A stretch of 64,000 nt of DNA, from the NCBI RefSeq assembly GCF_020740795.1, contig NC_067295.1:5394501-5458500 (forward strand), in the 5' to 3' direction. Position numbers and translations under genes: made by a program. Each line of letters starts with the position of its first letter. The stretch's first letter is position 1. This DNA comes from Apus apus (lineage: Eukaryota > Chordata > Aves > Apodiformes > Apodidae). Below are positions 34,346-47,869 of the stretch, piece after piece. A model generated the notes under the pieces. The model was given only the letters and a program-made list of their open reading frames with translations. It ran no database searches and was not told the DNA's origin.

Positions 34346-37282
34346 GATTGTCTTCTATCTGCTTTGTTGACAAAAGGTCTTTAGTCCTTGGGGCTGAAGT
34401 CCTTGCATTAGTCCTTAAAATAGTTAGAACCACATGGGAGGCCTGGGGACAGTGGAAGTGTCAGGCTGGCTCACACAGGAACAGCCCCACACTGCCATCT
34501 CAGCCAGGCAAGGTAGAGAAGCAACAGGAGGTGATGGAACAAGCAGGATGGAAATGCCAATGGGTGAGAGCAGGGATACCTGGTGAGGGATGCTGGGACC
34601 CTGCTGCAGCCCTGGGGACAGCCCTGGAGCTGGGAGGGTGGAGATGAGCACTGGGATTTAATGCTCCCTCCTTCTTTTCAGGTCAGTGTGTGATGAGCTG
34701 CCCTTTTCCCTCCCGGGGGTTTGGCAACGGACCAGGAGCAGCACTGGCCGTCAATGACACCATCTGGAGACTTCAAAAACTAGACTAAGATGGAGACAGC
34801 AGTCTACCTGAATGTTCACCAACCAGGTCAGATGGTTTTGTTTTTATTATTGTTGCCCAGAGGTGGGAGTGCTCCACTGTTTAAGGCAGAGAAATAGGCT
34901 GGGGAAACTGCTGCTTGTCCCAGGGTGGAAGGAGCAGCCCCCAGTCCTGCTTGGGCACGATGATGAAGCACAAGGCTTTGGGGAGGCATTAAGGACCTAC
35001 AGCAGCACCCATCTTTCTTCCCTCTGCTTCTCCCATCAGCTTGCCAACAGCACCTCCCCCTGCCTCCTCCTCCCGCAGCCTTGGGTGGGCTGAACGTCAG
35101 GCCCAGGAGAAATTTCCTAGAAAACTTTGCCAAAAAAAAAAAAAAGCAGGACCTCCTGCAGAGCCGCCTCCTGATCAGTCCCCGTTCTTCCACAGGGGGC
35201 AGTGGGAACTGCTGAGCTGGGGCTGCAGGCACAGCGGGAGGGCTGGGGAAAGCGCCGGGAAGGAGAAGCCACCAAACCTGGGGAGGGGGTAAGGGAGAGG
35301 CGGAATGGAGGGGCTGGAACAGCTTGGGAAATGGCAGTGAAAACGGTTGCCTTGGGGAAAGGCTGGCAAGGCTCAACTGGAAAAGGGACAGCAAGTGAGA
35401 AACGGGAGAGCTCCTCTGGGTGTGGAGACCATGGAGTGAGGTTTGGGTGAAGCCCCTGCAGCTGTGGGAGCTCCTCCTGGCCCTTGACATGGTAATGATG
35501 CAGACACAGGTGAATGATAAGCCCTGCTCTGCACACACTTTAAAATCTAAGTAGCTTATGAATAAGTAATAATCCCTTATTCCCAGTGCCACAATCTATA
35601 TTTAATTAAGAAAACAACTAAATGATTGGAGTATAAGGAGCTGTGTAGGGTAATGGAGACAGAAACACTGTGAGATGAGCTGCAGTAAGAAATGAAACAA
35701 ACAGTCACCTCAATATGGCAGAGGCAGCAAAGCCATGACCTCCAGCTTGGCCACAGACTCAAGGCAACCTAGGCTGCAGAGGACCACAAATAGCTTCTTG
35801 GGTCAACAGGTGAGCTGAAGGTTTACCAACAGGGAATGGGTCGTTCACATGCAAGTGGGACTGTTTTCCCTCCTGTCCAGTCCTGGTGGTGATACTGGAC
35901 TGTGCGTGGAAAGCAAGGCACCAACGTGCCAGAGGAACCCATGGGAGCATCCAAAGCAGTGCCCAAAGCAGTGCCTTCAACACTGCTACAACAAGGTGCT
36001 TGGTGCCTGCATCTCATGTCATTTCTGCACTAAAACTTCCTCAGCCAGGATGCTCCAAACATCTCGCACTGGTAAATGTAAGCAAGCCCTGCTGGCTGAC
36101 TAGCCCTCAGGGCTGCAATGCCAGAGTAATCCACGTTGTTAAACCCAAAGGGGCCATGCCAGGCCAATGTGGGCCGATGCCCAAAGTGTGTAGAAATATT
36201 CATATTACATATGCAAGAGCTTGTCAACCCAGGCCAAAGCCTTTGGGAGTGCTCTGCTGGATCCCTTAACGCACCCCTTGAACTATTGTCCTTCTCACCA
36301 TCACCTCAGCACCCAGGGGAATTACCCACTTTTCTGTGGTCTTTGCCAACCTGGAGCAAGTGCCAAGCCAAAGACCAGAGTTTGGCTTTTCTCCTGATCT
36401 CCATGCTGAGAGCACTGCAGATGGTACTGATGTCAGCTCTGATCAACCTCCACTTTGGAAGAGAGAGAAAAAGACAGTGGCCTGGGCATAGATATTCCAG
36501 GTACTCTGCACAGGTGTTCAGAGCCCTTCCAACACTGAAAGCACTTCCAGACCAGCCCCTTTCCCACCTGGCATCTTCCACTGGTTCCCCAAAGCATCAC
36601 TGAAGCCTTGCTCCATTAACTATGTTTTGCTTATTGTTTCACTCAGGGGGGCTGCAGGTGACAGATCCCCCCCTGCTTCCTTGCACTGTCAGCAGAGGAA
36701 CTGAGACCACATTTTAATGACTGGGTTAAAGAAAACAAAAAAAAAACCCACGTACTACACATTATAAATAGACTGTCTGGTTTTTAAATTGAAAAACAGC
36801 AATAATCACTGCTAAGAGCCTGCTGAACAAAAGCAGCCTTATTACCACTGGGACAGATTCATTCTTACCAAAAGAACACAAGTATTTTTCAAGCTGCGCT
36901 TGAGCTCCTGAGTTGTTAACATCCTACTGCTTCCCCTCATCTCTGTCCTGGGGAGCTGTGGGAGGCACAGAGCCATGGTGGGGACAAGGACAGTTGTGGA
37001 GGCAGCACAAAGTGGGGACAACCCCTTTGGGTGGGGAGGATGGTCTAAGCCAGGCTGCAGAGAGAGAGAGATGCCCTTGGTTTTTAGCTGCACTCTTTTC
37101 CTCTAACTGCTTTTTATGGCAGGGTGGCAGGAGGTCTGGAGAAACCAGGAGCACAGCTTGCAACAGGGCAAGGTAAGCTTGGCTTTCTATTCCTTTTAGC
37201 CAACAGAGACTTGTAAAACTTTCAGAGAGGACCTGTTGTACACAGAGCTTATATGCACACAGCATGCACCTGTCAGAGGGAA
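34346..37282. other. noncoding, mildly CpG-enriched in part
   Basis: No coding region that I would defend. From about 34,700 to 35,420 there are about eleven scattered CpGs (cccggggg, gccgtc, gccgcc, gcgccggg, ggcgg) in otherwise mixed sequence, plus a run of 13 A at about 35,133-35,145. A 254-codon minus-strand frame across this part is low in complexity and was rejected as a gene. A short direct duplication (ccaaagcagtgc, twice) lies near 35,950. Confidence 0.4.
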
Positions 37283-37341
37283 GGATCTGGATGATCTTTA
37301 TGGTCCCTTCCAACCCAAACTATTCTGTGATTTATTCTGTA
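37283..37341 (+). mobile_element. CR1 LINE terminal fragment
   Basis: 'ctggatgatctttatggtccct', 'tccaacccaaactattctgtga', 'tttattctgt' is the terminal block of avian CR1, including its short end repeat. Only about 60 bp remain. Confidence 0.88.
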
Positions 37342-40300
37342 AGATACCATGCTGAGAAGTATGGTCCACAGCAGGTTGGTGGGCAGGCATCTGAGTGGCA
37401 GGGACCTCTTGGATTTGGGTCACCAAGGGGGACATCTGAGAGAGCTCTACCTTGCTGTTGCAGCACAGCTGTCATACTGCCAATAGCAAGGCCCAGTGAT
37501 GGGCAGGGAATGCACTGGAGGGCTTGCAAAGCCTGGAAGTAGAGGGATGGGATCCCCAAAACTGTCTGTTCTCTATTCCTTGACCAGAACAAGTGATGGG
37601 AGCAGGGAGGTGGGTCTGTGGAAATTGCCATGTGGAGCAGGGTGCATCCGAGCAAGGTGAAGAGCGTTGCCAGCAGGCATCAGCCTGAGAGAGAGGAAAG
37701 CAGCTGTGAGCACAGGACAGGGATAACCATCACCTCTGAAGGATGCTGGCCCTGAGGCAGGTTTCACTTAGAGTGGTGGGCTGAGATTTATGCCCTGCAG
37801 GAACATCATCCTGGGCACAAGGAGTACAAGGTCTGTCCAGAGGGTGCAGAGCAGGCTGAGTTCTCACAAAGTTCACGCATGGAAAAGAAAAATCAAAGCA
37901 GCCCCATCACAACATCCTGAGATCTTTCTTTCCTCTCTTCCCAGGCCATAGTCCAGTGAGACCACTAGGAGCCAAGTGCTGGCTGCTAAATCCAGTCTGC
38001 CACGTCCTTTGGGAACAGCACGGCAGCCTCAGCACCCGGCTGCCAAGGTGGCTGATGACCCAGCACCAGGACCATGGCTTGAGCAGGTGAGAGACTGGAC
38101 CCAGTGGAACTCACACTGTTTTATCTGGGTTTTGGCCCCTGAGTCAGAGGGCTGGACAGCAATAGCCATGAGGGATCTGGAGCCAGCATCTGAATGGCTG
38201 CAGAAGAAACTCACGCTCGCTGGATCCCTGCCTGGGTGCTGGTTCAGGCACAGCTGCCAGATGGCTCATGCAGTTGGCTTGTCCTGTGCTATGATCAGAA
38301 GAAGTGACGTGGGGCTGACAGCATGCCAGAGCCCTGACACACCAGCAGTTACCCCGAGCACAGTGCTGGAGCAGTCCTACCCTTGGAGATGGGGCTAAGA
38401 GGGTCTTCTGTCTGCTGGAATCTGAGTGTGGCCTCCAGGGAGGAAGCATGGGCTGGTAAGGTTGACCTGCCAAGTGGTGCTGACTGCTCCATGTTGGAAG
38501 CTGTCTTTCTGAGTGCAGTGTGCAGATTGAAACATTACAGAGAGATAAGGCAGGTGCAGCCTTGGAGGTGGAGGAGAAAGGAAAGGAATAAAAACAATTT
38601 AATAATGAATATATTATGTAGACACGTCATGCCTCTTGCCTGCTGGCATGGATTAATATCCATAAATCAAAGAGGAAGGGACTGTTTGTAATGCTAGAGA
38701 TGGAGGGTGGTCCTCAGAAAATTGCTAAGGGGGCATTAACGAGGAGAGACATCTGAGAATGGCTCCAGGCATATTGGCTGCAGGCACAGGAAACTCTGCA
38801 AAACCATTGCCAGCTGAAATTGATTCCTGTGCTGTGGACACATGTGACCCCTGAGGACAGAAGTGTGGGGACCATGGGTCCCCATGTGGAGGCCCTAGTC
38901 AAGCTCAGGAACAAGGTGGACAATCCTTTGGTTCTCTGGTTCACAAAGCAGCTCCTCTCCTTCCTCTCTCTAGGCCTGGGCTTACACAGCAGGAAAGCTG
39001 GCCCCAGCGTTTGACTTTGTTCAGCAAGAAGGCCCACGTGGACTAAGTGACAGGACAGCCTCAGCCTGTGAAAGCCAGGAGCCAAGAATAAAGGTAGGTC
39101 TCACTGTTACATCCATCCTGCCTCTGCTGGGCATGCAGTCACCAGAGACAGGAGTCAGGGACAGTGTTACCTCAAAGCCACCACAATTGCCATGACCCAG
39201 AGGATGGGGAGCATCACCTCTTCCTGCTGTTTAAATAAGCATCAGATCAGTCACAGGTAAGGACAGTCCCTTAGTTCCAGAGGGAGCCCTCCAAACATGA
39301 AAGATGGAGCTCTGATATTATGTCGACACAGAAGCTCAATGCACAGAGCATCTCTATCACATTTCTGGAGCCCACCCCCATGGTGGGGTTCTGTGCAAAA
39401 GGCAGTTGCCCCATGGAACAGGCACAAGCCCCAGCACATTAATCAGGGTCTGCCCTTCTCCAAGACATTTCCCTTTCAGCAGCACGAGGGCCCTGTCAGG
39501 ATTTCAGAGGGACATTAAACTCAGCAGAGATGACACAGTGCCACCTTTCACATCCCAGGAGGACTCTGCATGGCAGGGGCTGCTGTCGGGAAGGGGAGTC
39601 ACTTCTGCTGTCAGTATTTTTTTGCTAAGGAGAAGGTATTGAGTGCCAGGATTTCATTAATCGCATTTCATGTGCATTTTTAAAACCCTTGAAATCTTCA
39701 CTTTTGAAGAACATCGCCCTTGCCTTCTCCTCTCCCACCCCCCTCCCCCCATCTGCCCCATAAGCTGGCATTTGGTGGCCTCTGGTGCCTGTTCTCCCCC
39801 TGCTCTACCCAGGACCACCTCCTTCCACTCACACTGACCCACTTTAGCTGTCAGATTTACAGCCGAGCAGCTCAGCCAGGGAAAGAGGCTGGATTCACAG
39901 GATAAATCTGCAGAGCCAGGGAACCAGCCAGGGACGAGTAGGCAGAACCAGTCTCTGTGAGAGAGACACCCACACCCACACACATGGGGGGTGAGAAACC
40001 TGCTGGGGAGATGGCTGGGAGCAAAGGATGCTAAGGAAGCATATGTTTGTGGTACAAATGGATTAGAGGGGAAAAGGGAAGAGAAAGGGAGGGGGGGGGG
40101 AAGGGCATGACAGAGAGAGGCACAGGGCAGTGGGAGGGATCCCACCAGCCTTGCTGAGGGAATGAACCCACCATGGCATAGCTGAGATTTTTCAGGTTGC
40201 ACTGCAAGGGAAATGTGTGATTTGGGAGAAAGCTTGGTCCTAGCAGGGAAGGAATCTGCTACCAGGCAGGTGACAAGGGATGTTGGTAAGACAGGATAGG

Positions 40301-40721
40301 GAGCAGTGAAGTTATTGGCTTGGAGGAGGGGAGGGGGAGACTTGGAGGATCTTGTGGGCTGCAAGGGCTGAGCTGTGCAGAGGTTGGAGAAGGCTGAGCA
40401 TTCAAAGATGCCCCAGCATTTCAGAGCTTAGCTGAACTGCCAGCTCCCTCGAGGTTCACCTCTTATCCAGTGGAACAGCTCTAGCTCCCAATAGCAGAGC
40501 AGGACAAACTGCTGACCTGGGGTCCTGGAGGAGGGATGGAAACCCCAAGTGGGAGATCTGGAGGGTTGCTACAAGCAAAGCCACATGGTGACACGAGCAA
40601 GCTGTGCTGGGGCCTGGCTCACAGGCAGACAGGCTTAGCCCTTGGAGAGCAGGGAATTGCTGGCTGTCTGTGTCTCTCTCTGTTTTCCCTGATTTTATTG
40701 TGTTTTGTTTAATTGAATCTC
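37342..40721. other. noncoding, nothing recognised
   Basis: No supported exon. A G-run lies at about 40,090-40,101. AT-rich unique DNA with 'gaatatattatgtagacacgtc' and 'ggattaatatcc' lies at about 38,590-38,680. A 235-codon minus-strand frame at 39,657-40,364 shows only low-complexity Ser/Pro/Leu composition. Confidence 0.45.
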
Positions 40722-40741
40722 ACACACACACATGCACACAA
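40722..40741. repeat. (CA)n microsatellite
   Basis: Alternating CA dinucleotides interrupted once by a T, just left of the palindrome and purine-tract region. Confidence 0.8.
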
Positions 40742-40800
40742 AGCCCCAACTCGAGGTGTAAAATCTGAAGGGAAACAAACAGCAAATTAAGGTTCCAGGA

Positions 40801-41000
40801 GGAGCGGTGCCGAGCTCGGCACGAGCCGCAAGCAGGAGGGAGGGAAGCAGCAGGAGGAGAGAGAAGAAACCTGGAGAGAGGGAGAAACCTGCAGAGAGAG
40901 AAGAGGGAGCTGCAAGAGGGTTTGCCATGGGGAGACAAAGCTCAAAAGAAGCTGAACAAGGGAAGGAGGAAAAGCCAAGAGGAGAAGGGAGTGGACAGCC
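40801..41000. promoter_or_regulatory. GC palindrome, CpG cluster and purine tract
   Basis: A perfect 16-bp palindrome GTGCCGAGCTCGGCAC occupies 40807-40822. It lies in a 26-bp window with six CpGs and is flanked to the right by about 170 bp of GA-rich purine strand. On the minus strand, the ELFN1 direction, the tract is pyrimidine-rich and holds tctctctctgcag and ctctctccag. These could act as splice acceptors or as a TCT-type initiator region. The spot lies about 34 kb upstream of the CDS, roughly comparable in distance to the mammalian ELFN1 leader exons. A promoter or leader-exon role is a guess. Confidence 0.3.
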
Positions 41001-44000
41001 AGGATGATGCTGGTGTTACCTGTAAGGTCAATGTGTCCAAACTCTCACCCATCCCTGTGCAGGGAAGTTCAGAGCATGGAAGAGAAAACTCCCACAGCTC
41101 AGGACCAGGGGAAGGGAGGGACAAGGCTCAAAGTGCCAAGTGTCCTTCCCCACTCCAGAACTCTCCTTCCCAAATATGAACAAAATACCCCTCTGGACAC
41201 AGTACTATGCGATAGTTCACCTAGGCCTTCACCACGACCTGCTCAGCCTTTCTTGACATGGCAACATTACCTCTCTCAGCCATTGTCTCATTTAGGACCC
41301 TGTCCCCCCTTCCTCTCATGGTGTCTGGAGTACCTGATCTTCCACACAAGATCATCATCCTCAGGAAAATATGAATACTGAGGAATGATGGACATGTGGA
41401 GCAAGACCATGGTGCGCTGGGTGATGAGCTCCAGTGCTCCCCAGGTTCCTCATCCCCAAGAAGCAGCACCCCAAAGGCACCACCCCAAGCCCTGGCTGGC
41501 TGGTGCAACCCTCTGCCCAGCCAGTGACAGCAGACCAGCAATCTCCTTTGCTGTGACCACAGTGCAGAGGGAAAGGACACCAGAGGGGAAGGAGCATCTC
41601 CAAGACAGAGGGCTGACTGAGCAGAAAGGCAGCTCTCTGGCCTCTCCCCACCTCCCAGCTCACGAGGTGCTGATCAGCCACTCCACAGATGAGATGCTCT
41701 TCAGCACTGGAGGAGTGCAAGGTTAAAGGCTGTGAGCACCCTGCCCAAGCTTGCTGTGACAGACCTCACATGTCTTTAGTCACATCTAGCTATGAAGCCA
41801 CTCTGGAAACAAAGACATTTATTCAAAAGAGCAGCAGCATTGCACACACATCTGCCTGTAACTTCAAAAGGGCTGCCAGTCACAGAGTCCAGCAGTAACC
41901 TTTGGCTAATTAGCTGTCTTGATTTCCCTGCAGTTTATTTTTACACTTCTCAGGCTCTGAAATGCATTTACTGTAATGTCAGAAAGGTCACAGTAAATAT
42001 AAAGCTTCCAAGCAATAACTATCCACCCCACTGGGCTTTTGTGACCAATAGCTACAGCTTGGCTTGGGACAAGCAGGCTGACAGTGCTTTGCTGAGGTTT
42101 TTTTGTGTTGCCCAGGACTTACTGAGACTGTGCTGGTGGCAATGATAAAGGCTCCTGGGAGAAAGCAGGAATTTGCATGGAGCTCACAATGAGCACAGAG
42201 CAGAGGGCATGTGTAAAAGTGCTTTCCTGGGGTTAAATCATAGATGAGCAGGAAAGAGGGAGCGATATGGAGGCCTGCAGGATGCAAAACCAGGAGACAG
42301 CTCAGGAAGGAGAGGTGAGGTCCAGGAAAACAGGTGTTTAGAAAGGTCAGAGTGATGCTGAATCTGCAGAGCGGAGGAGCTGGGACCCCATTCTAAGCAT
42401 GAAGGAAATCATCCAGCTGGAGCTGCTGTCCAGCAAGCCTTCCTGCTACTGGGTGGAGGAGAAGGGAGCCTGGAAAAGTGCTGTTACCAGCTTTCAATCA
42501 AGAGGGGAATCTAAAAGCTTTAAACCCCATTGGGATGGAAGACAACAGTGGCTATTGAAGTGGGCCACTCTGTTCCCACCCTGCCTGGGCTTGAAATCAG
42601 CCTGTGCTTGAAATCAGCCTGTGCTTAGTGCATCACTGCACAGTGCCACAGTGTCCCTGTGACCCCTGTCAGATGTTGGAGGCTGTCACTGGTTGGGACC
42701 TGACCTCCCAGGGGTCCCTAAGCAAAGTCCACCACTCAGCTGGCAGAGAAGCTGGCAGCCCCAGTTAACACCCTCTCCCTCCCAGGAGCTTCCTGCACTG
42801 CACTGACTGGAGCAGGTTTGTCAGCCCTGATGAATTCCACGTGGCCATGGTGTTGGGGCTAAACGGAGGGGTGACCACAGCCTGAGCTATTCCCTTTTCT
42901 CTCCACAGGGGCACAAAGCAGCTTGTGGAGCATCTGCCTCCCACCACCTCCTGCAGGCTCCAGACTTGGCACTGGGCAGGGACGTGAGACCAGGCTGAGC
43001 TGCACCATCAGGAAACGCAAAGGGTAAGAAAACAGCTTCATTATCTCTGCACTGTGATCTCCATCACAAACTGCTCAATATGTGGCTCCCCCTGGACTGT
43101 GCACAGAGAAAATCAGTGGAAAGAAACCAAAAAAGAACCTGTTGCATTAATGATCAGAAACTAAGCAAGGTTCCTCTGCCCCCTAGATCAGGTCAACACT
43201 GCTGATGAGCTCTCTGAGCACTCATGGATGGGTGGCAGGCACCTAGCACCTCAGACACCCTCCCCACTCAACTGCCTGGGTGTCCATCTCTAGGACCACC
43301 CTGGGTATCACTTGGAGAACTTGGTACCAAGTAAAATCCTTTGAACTAGAGAGAAACAAAACCCAATAATTCAATCTTTGCCTTTGCCCCCTGCCCCTCC
43401 AGATGATGTCAGGAGGGGAAGAGACAGAGCAGCACTGATTGCAGCTGCTGCTTCCCTCCAGAGATTTAATTTTAAGGGTCAAAGCATTTTGAACCCTCTC
43501 AGAGAAGTTAATGAGAAGTTTACCTTTGCCTCAGCTATGTAAAACCAACAAGAGGCTCCCAGCTGCCCATGTGATGCACTGTCTCATCTCCCATCCCAAG
43601 CATCCCTTCCGACGAGTTAAACTCATCATTTCATTTTTAAACCCACCCTTACAAGTAAAGCCCACACTGCCTGATCAGAACCAGAATGTTTTGCATGACT
43701 GGCAATAGGACAAAGAGCTTGATTTTTGGGCTGGCATCAGCCAGCACTCAAATCTGATTCTCCCCACTTCTTCTGCTGAGGTGCAGGTATTTCAGGACTG
43801 AGCTCTGCCGGGATGATGCAGCTGCACAAGGCACAGCATGGCTCCATGTGGCCCCCTCAGTGTGCAGCCAGATGGGCCCTGACTGCACCAAAAAATCTCT
43901 TTGGCTAGCACCCCAGCACCTTAAAAAGCCCTTTGTAGCTCCCTGTACCAACTACCTGCACCTGGACTGCTTTAAAAGTTTCACAGTTTCAAAGCATCTA

Positions 44001-46539
44001 ACCGACCATAAGGCTTGGGAGCAGAGCAAGGCACTTTAGTACCTATAGTCTTAAAGCCACACAGAGGAATGATGATGAGCCACAAGTAGTGAAGGTTTCA
44101 GTGACAAGGCAGGAATTCTTTGCTCCAAGCAGGCAAGGAGGCACTTGCAGCACTGAGCCCTCACATCTGTTAGCCTTTTCATTGCCCACCCCCAGGTAGC
44201 TGGGATGGATGTGGGGAATGCCTGTGAAATCCAAGCCCTCTGGCATGGCCAGAGCCATGGCAGGATGCAGGAACCCTTTAAAGGAGTTGCTACCAGTCAG
44301 GAAGGGAAGGACCTGAGCTTGTAGGTCATGCATATATATGTGCATATACATTATTTATGCCCTCCACGTGACAGCTGCTGGCTGCAGCTACAGATTCTCT
44401 CCACTGATGCCTCTTTCTGAGTCATGGCTGCGTAAAGCTCCTGGACAGACCTGAAGGATGAGAGATGTGGTAAAATCCCAAACATGAGTAGTGCATCAAA
44501 GGTAGAGTGATTTGCAAAGAGCAGATAAGTAACAGCTGCCTCACAATTTTGGGGGTGGGGGGAGAGCAAAGGCTGTCGAATCACCCTCCTGGAGCTTTCA
44601 TCCTGATGGGTGGCAGTAGCTCAGGGTCCAGACCCAGGGACCCAGTGTGGCTTTGCTAGTGGCTCCAGTGCAAGTCCCAGATGCTCCATTGGGGTGTGTT
44701 GAGGGTGTCTGTCCATGCTGCTGTCAGAGGAGCTGGGGAACTCGGCAAGGAGCTAGTGGGTGGACTTGAGTGGGATTTCTCCTGCATGGAGAGCTCCAAC
44801 AGTCCTCCAGGCATGTGAGAATATCAGAGGATGTTGCATGCAAAGGGTGGGAGACTGCCCCAGTATGCTCACATGTGAGCTCTGGTGAGCCTGAGCCTGT
44901 ACACTATACAGTGTAAAATGAGGGGTAGCTGGGACAGTACCAGAAACCTGTCCTGCCACAGCATCTCCCCTCTCCTGATCATTTTCCATCACTCATGTCT
45001 TCCTTATTTTCCCCAGGACTTTGGACTGCTCTGAAACTGCCACTGTGACTGCTGCCCAAGATGTGGGAAGGATACAGGAGCATCCTGATGGATGCAACAG
45101 CCAATACAGGTACGCTTCATTGCCACAGACATTCACATTTACAGCCATGATTTCAACCAGCCCTTGAGGCTGGACAGGAGCTTTTCTAGCAGTAAGATGC
45201 TGGAGCCCAGCACTGGGGGATAGCTGCAGCCCTAAAGAACCAGCATGGGGTAAGGACTGCCCCATCCCACCCTTTCTGGGAACAGGGACAAGGAGCAAGA
45301 CAGCGGGGAGGATTATTACTTTCATAGTGGGTTTTCTAGCAGGAAAATCTGCTCCTTCCAACTCCACCTCTCTGCAGAGCCAATGACTCCCCTCACTATG
45401 TCTTACACTTTATTCTGTAAGTGTAAAGCAATTTCCACTGGGGGCAGGGACACTGAAGCACAGAGAAAGAAGAGAATAATACCTTATCTTTCTTTAATCC
45501 CCACCATCCCAAAGGATCCCCGTGCCGTTTGCTTTACTTTCTATATGTATGCACAGTTAATTAGCATTACCACAGAACTGCAGGTATTCTCAGACTTAGT
45601 AGAGGGAATATCTTGTAATAGGAGGGTAAGCAAATTGTTTCTGCTGGTTCTATTACAGCCAACTTTGATTATCCAGGATAATGGGATAACAGGGAGAAAG
45701 CGAAAACATGGGTAACATGAAACACATGCAAATTAAGCTGGAAAAAAGTAATGCTGAGAGTAATGGAAGAAAGAAAGGTCAGTGATACTGATTAAAGAGC
45801 ACGGAGATCCCTGTGCTAGCACTGCCCTGAGCTCATCAATCCATCCATGAGAGTACCTGGGCACAGTAGTTACAGAGCAAATCTATAAGGTCTGTCACTA
45901 TGTAGGGGAAGCAGAGCTGTCCCCTGCCCAGTAAAGCCAAGCTGCAGCAGAGGGAGGCAAATTGCATTAAAGCTGAGCATTTCAAAGCCTCCATGTGAGG
46001 GATTTGTCATTAAAATGAATAAGATTTGGGCACTCAACCCACCTCCTCCCTACATGAGCAGGAAGAAGCCCAATTTAAAGGTCAGCGTCTTAATGGCTTT
46101 CGTTGTGTATATATCAGGATAAATCCTCTCCAAACAGAAACCCAGCACCTGCTTGCTGAGCCACAGCCACTCTTTGAAGGAGCACAGCAAGAGCATGCAT
46201 AACTGAAGCTGTATAGGTATAGAGATGGGTACAGCTTCTCCATAAAAACAGGAGGGGAGAGGCTAAGAGGAGAGCAGAGCTGTCTCCAACTGCATGTCCT
46301 TGCAGTATGGCCCAAGTTGAGCAAAGGAATCAGCACTTGAGTTGCTCTGTAGTCACCCATCTCAGCAAAGACTGGATTCTCTCTGCTCTGCCAAAGGGAA
46401 TTTTCAAATCCCCAGCACCGACATTGTGGAGGCAGCTCTGAAAAAGCTCTGGTGGTGGGTGGATAAAAAGGGCACCGGTGGAGATGAGACAGAAAGAAGA
46501 GAGGGAGGAATCTTAGAGGAATATGAACCTTCTTAATAG
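41001..46539. other. noncoding, nothing recognised
   Basis: No exon or repeat family supported. A 17-bp direct duplication (cttgaaatcagcctgtg, twice) occupies 42590-42623. A short AT/GT-alternating patch lies at about 44,329-44,352. The rest is mixed-composition unique DNA. Confidence 0.45.
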
Positions 46540-46800
46540 GTTTTATTGATTTAACCCAAAAGAGAGAACAGTAGAGGGACATTTATGCCATTTAAATGCT
46601 AACCAGCAATAAAAATAATCATTAGAGTCATAATATCAATCTGTTAGCATTTTATGTAGAAATGAGTTTAATGGGAAATATTTTTCCCTGTAAACTATTT
46701 GCATTTACTTACTATGAATGAGCCTCTTAAATATAATTCAGTCATTATCATGGACTTTTTATAAGGAGTTGTTTTCAGTCCTCAGTTCTTTATAAAGTGC
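46540..46800. promoter_or_regulatory. candidate conserved noncoding element
   Basis: AT-rich unique block with 'atttaaatgctaacc', 'gcaataaaaataatcattag', 'ctgttagcattttatg', 'aactatttgcatttac' and 'gactttttataagg'. It is dense in homeodomain, POU and MEF2-like cores, with no transposon signature. Only alignment could establish constraint. Confidence 0.28.
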
Positions 46801-47869
46801 CTGATGATTTCACAGTCCCCATTGAGCCTGACTTGGAGAAGCTGCTGGCCCATCCCAGCTGTGAGCTGGTGTTCACATCCCTGTGGATATTCCTGTTTCC
46901 ATACTGAAAATATACATGGATTCTGATGGCAGTTAGAAACCATCACTTTGCACTGAAGCTGTGCTGAGATCTTGTGAGTGCCCAAGGAAGCTACCTTGCT
47001 TTACCCAGATCTTGGGACCTTTGATTGAGGAAAAGTGACTTTAGAGCATGTTTCCAGAGCATTTGTCTTCCAGAATTAGTGGGAATCACCTGCCAATCTT
47101 TCTTATCTTTCCTTCCTGTAAAAAAAAAGAGGAAAAGACAACTTGTTCCCTATATGGAGGAGCTGCAGGGCTGATGGTGAAGATGCCAAGCCCACAGGCT
47201 GGGCAGGATGCCCTCCCCTGGCACAGGAGGGGAAATCAGATGGGTTTGCCTGCATCTCAGAAGGAGCTTTTAATGGCCAGTGTCTTGTCCCCAAGATCAG
47301 CCCCCACAGGGCACGGTGCTGCCCATGTGCAGGTGCTCAGGGGAGGTCACTGTCCCTGTGACGCCCACGCCACATGCATCTCAGCCACAAAGAAAGAAAT
47401 AAATACCCTCTTCTGCCTGGGGACACCTTTTAATCGTCTTGCTAGATTTTCATACACTAGTCTGCAGTCTCAGCTGGGCCAGGAAAGATCTCATTTAGCA
47501 TGCCATCCATTGGGCTCTGCTGAACCAAGGCTGCTGCTTTATGCCACGTGCTGGTAGGGGCGGGGGCTGCTCTCATTCATGTCACCAGGGTGTTCCCACC
47601 ACCCTGCAGCATCCCATGCCCTGTGTCAGAGGGGAAAACATCCCATGGAGGTGACCATCTTGAGCAGCATCCCCAGTGTTGGGAAGCTCACAAGCCCTTT
47701 GCAGGACCTGCTGGTGGCAGGACACTGGCAGGTACTGGAGCCAGGCAGCTGCAGGGTCCCCTGTCAGGGCCAGCATCAGCAGAAGCCACCGCAGCTCCTC
47801 GGGTGAGTCTGGCCCCATGTCCACAGCCTGGGGAGCTGGTCCAGCCCCTGATGCTCCCCACCCCGATGC
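46801..47869. other. noncoding, nothing recognised
   Basis: Short A-run at 47,121-47,128 and mixed-composition DNA. Short overlapping frames with no domain. Confidence 0.45.

Noticed and set aside
34828..35592. 254-codon minus-strand open frame
   Set aside because: Begins at a GTG, runs through homopolymer-encoded phenylalanine and a Ser/Pro-rich low-complexity stretch, and shows no domain or conserved-looking core.
39657..40364. 235-codon minus-strand open frame
   Set aside because: Low-complexity Ser/Pro/Leu composition arising from purine-rich DNA; no recognisable domain.
40810..40825. Similarity of ctcggcacgag to a classic cDNA-library adaptor
   Set aside because: Only about 10 bases match, they are embedded in a genomic palindrome, and no vector sequence surrounds them; contamination is unlikely.
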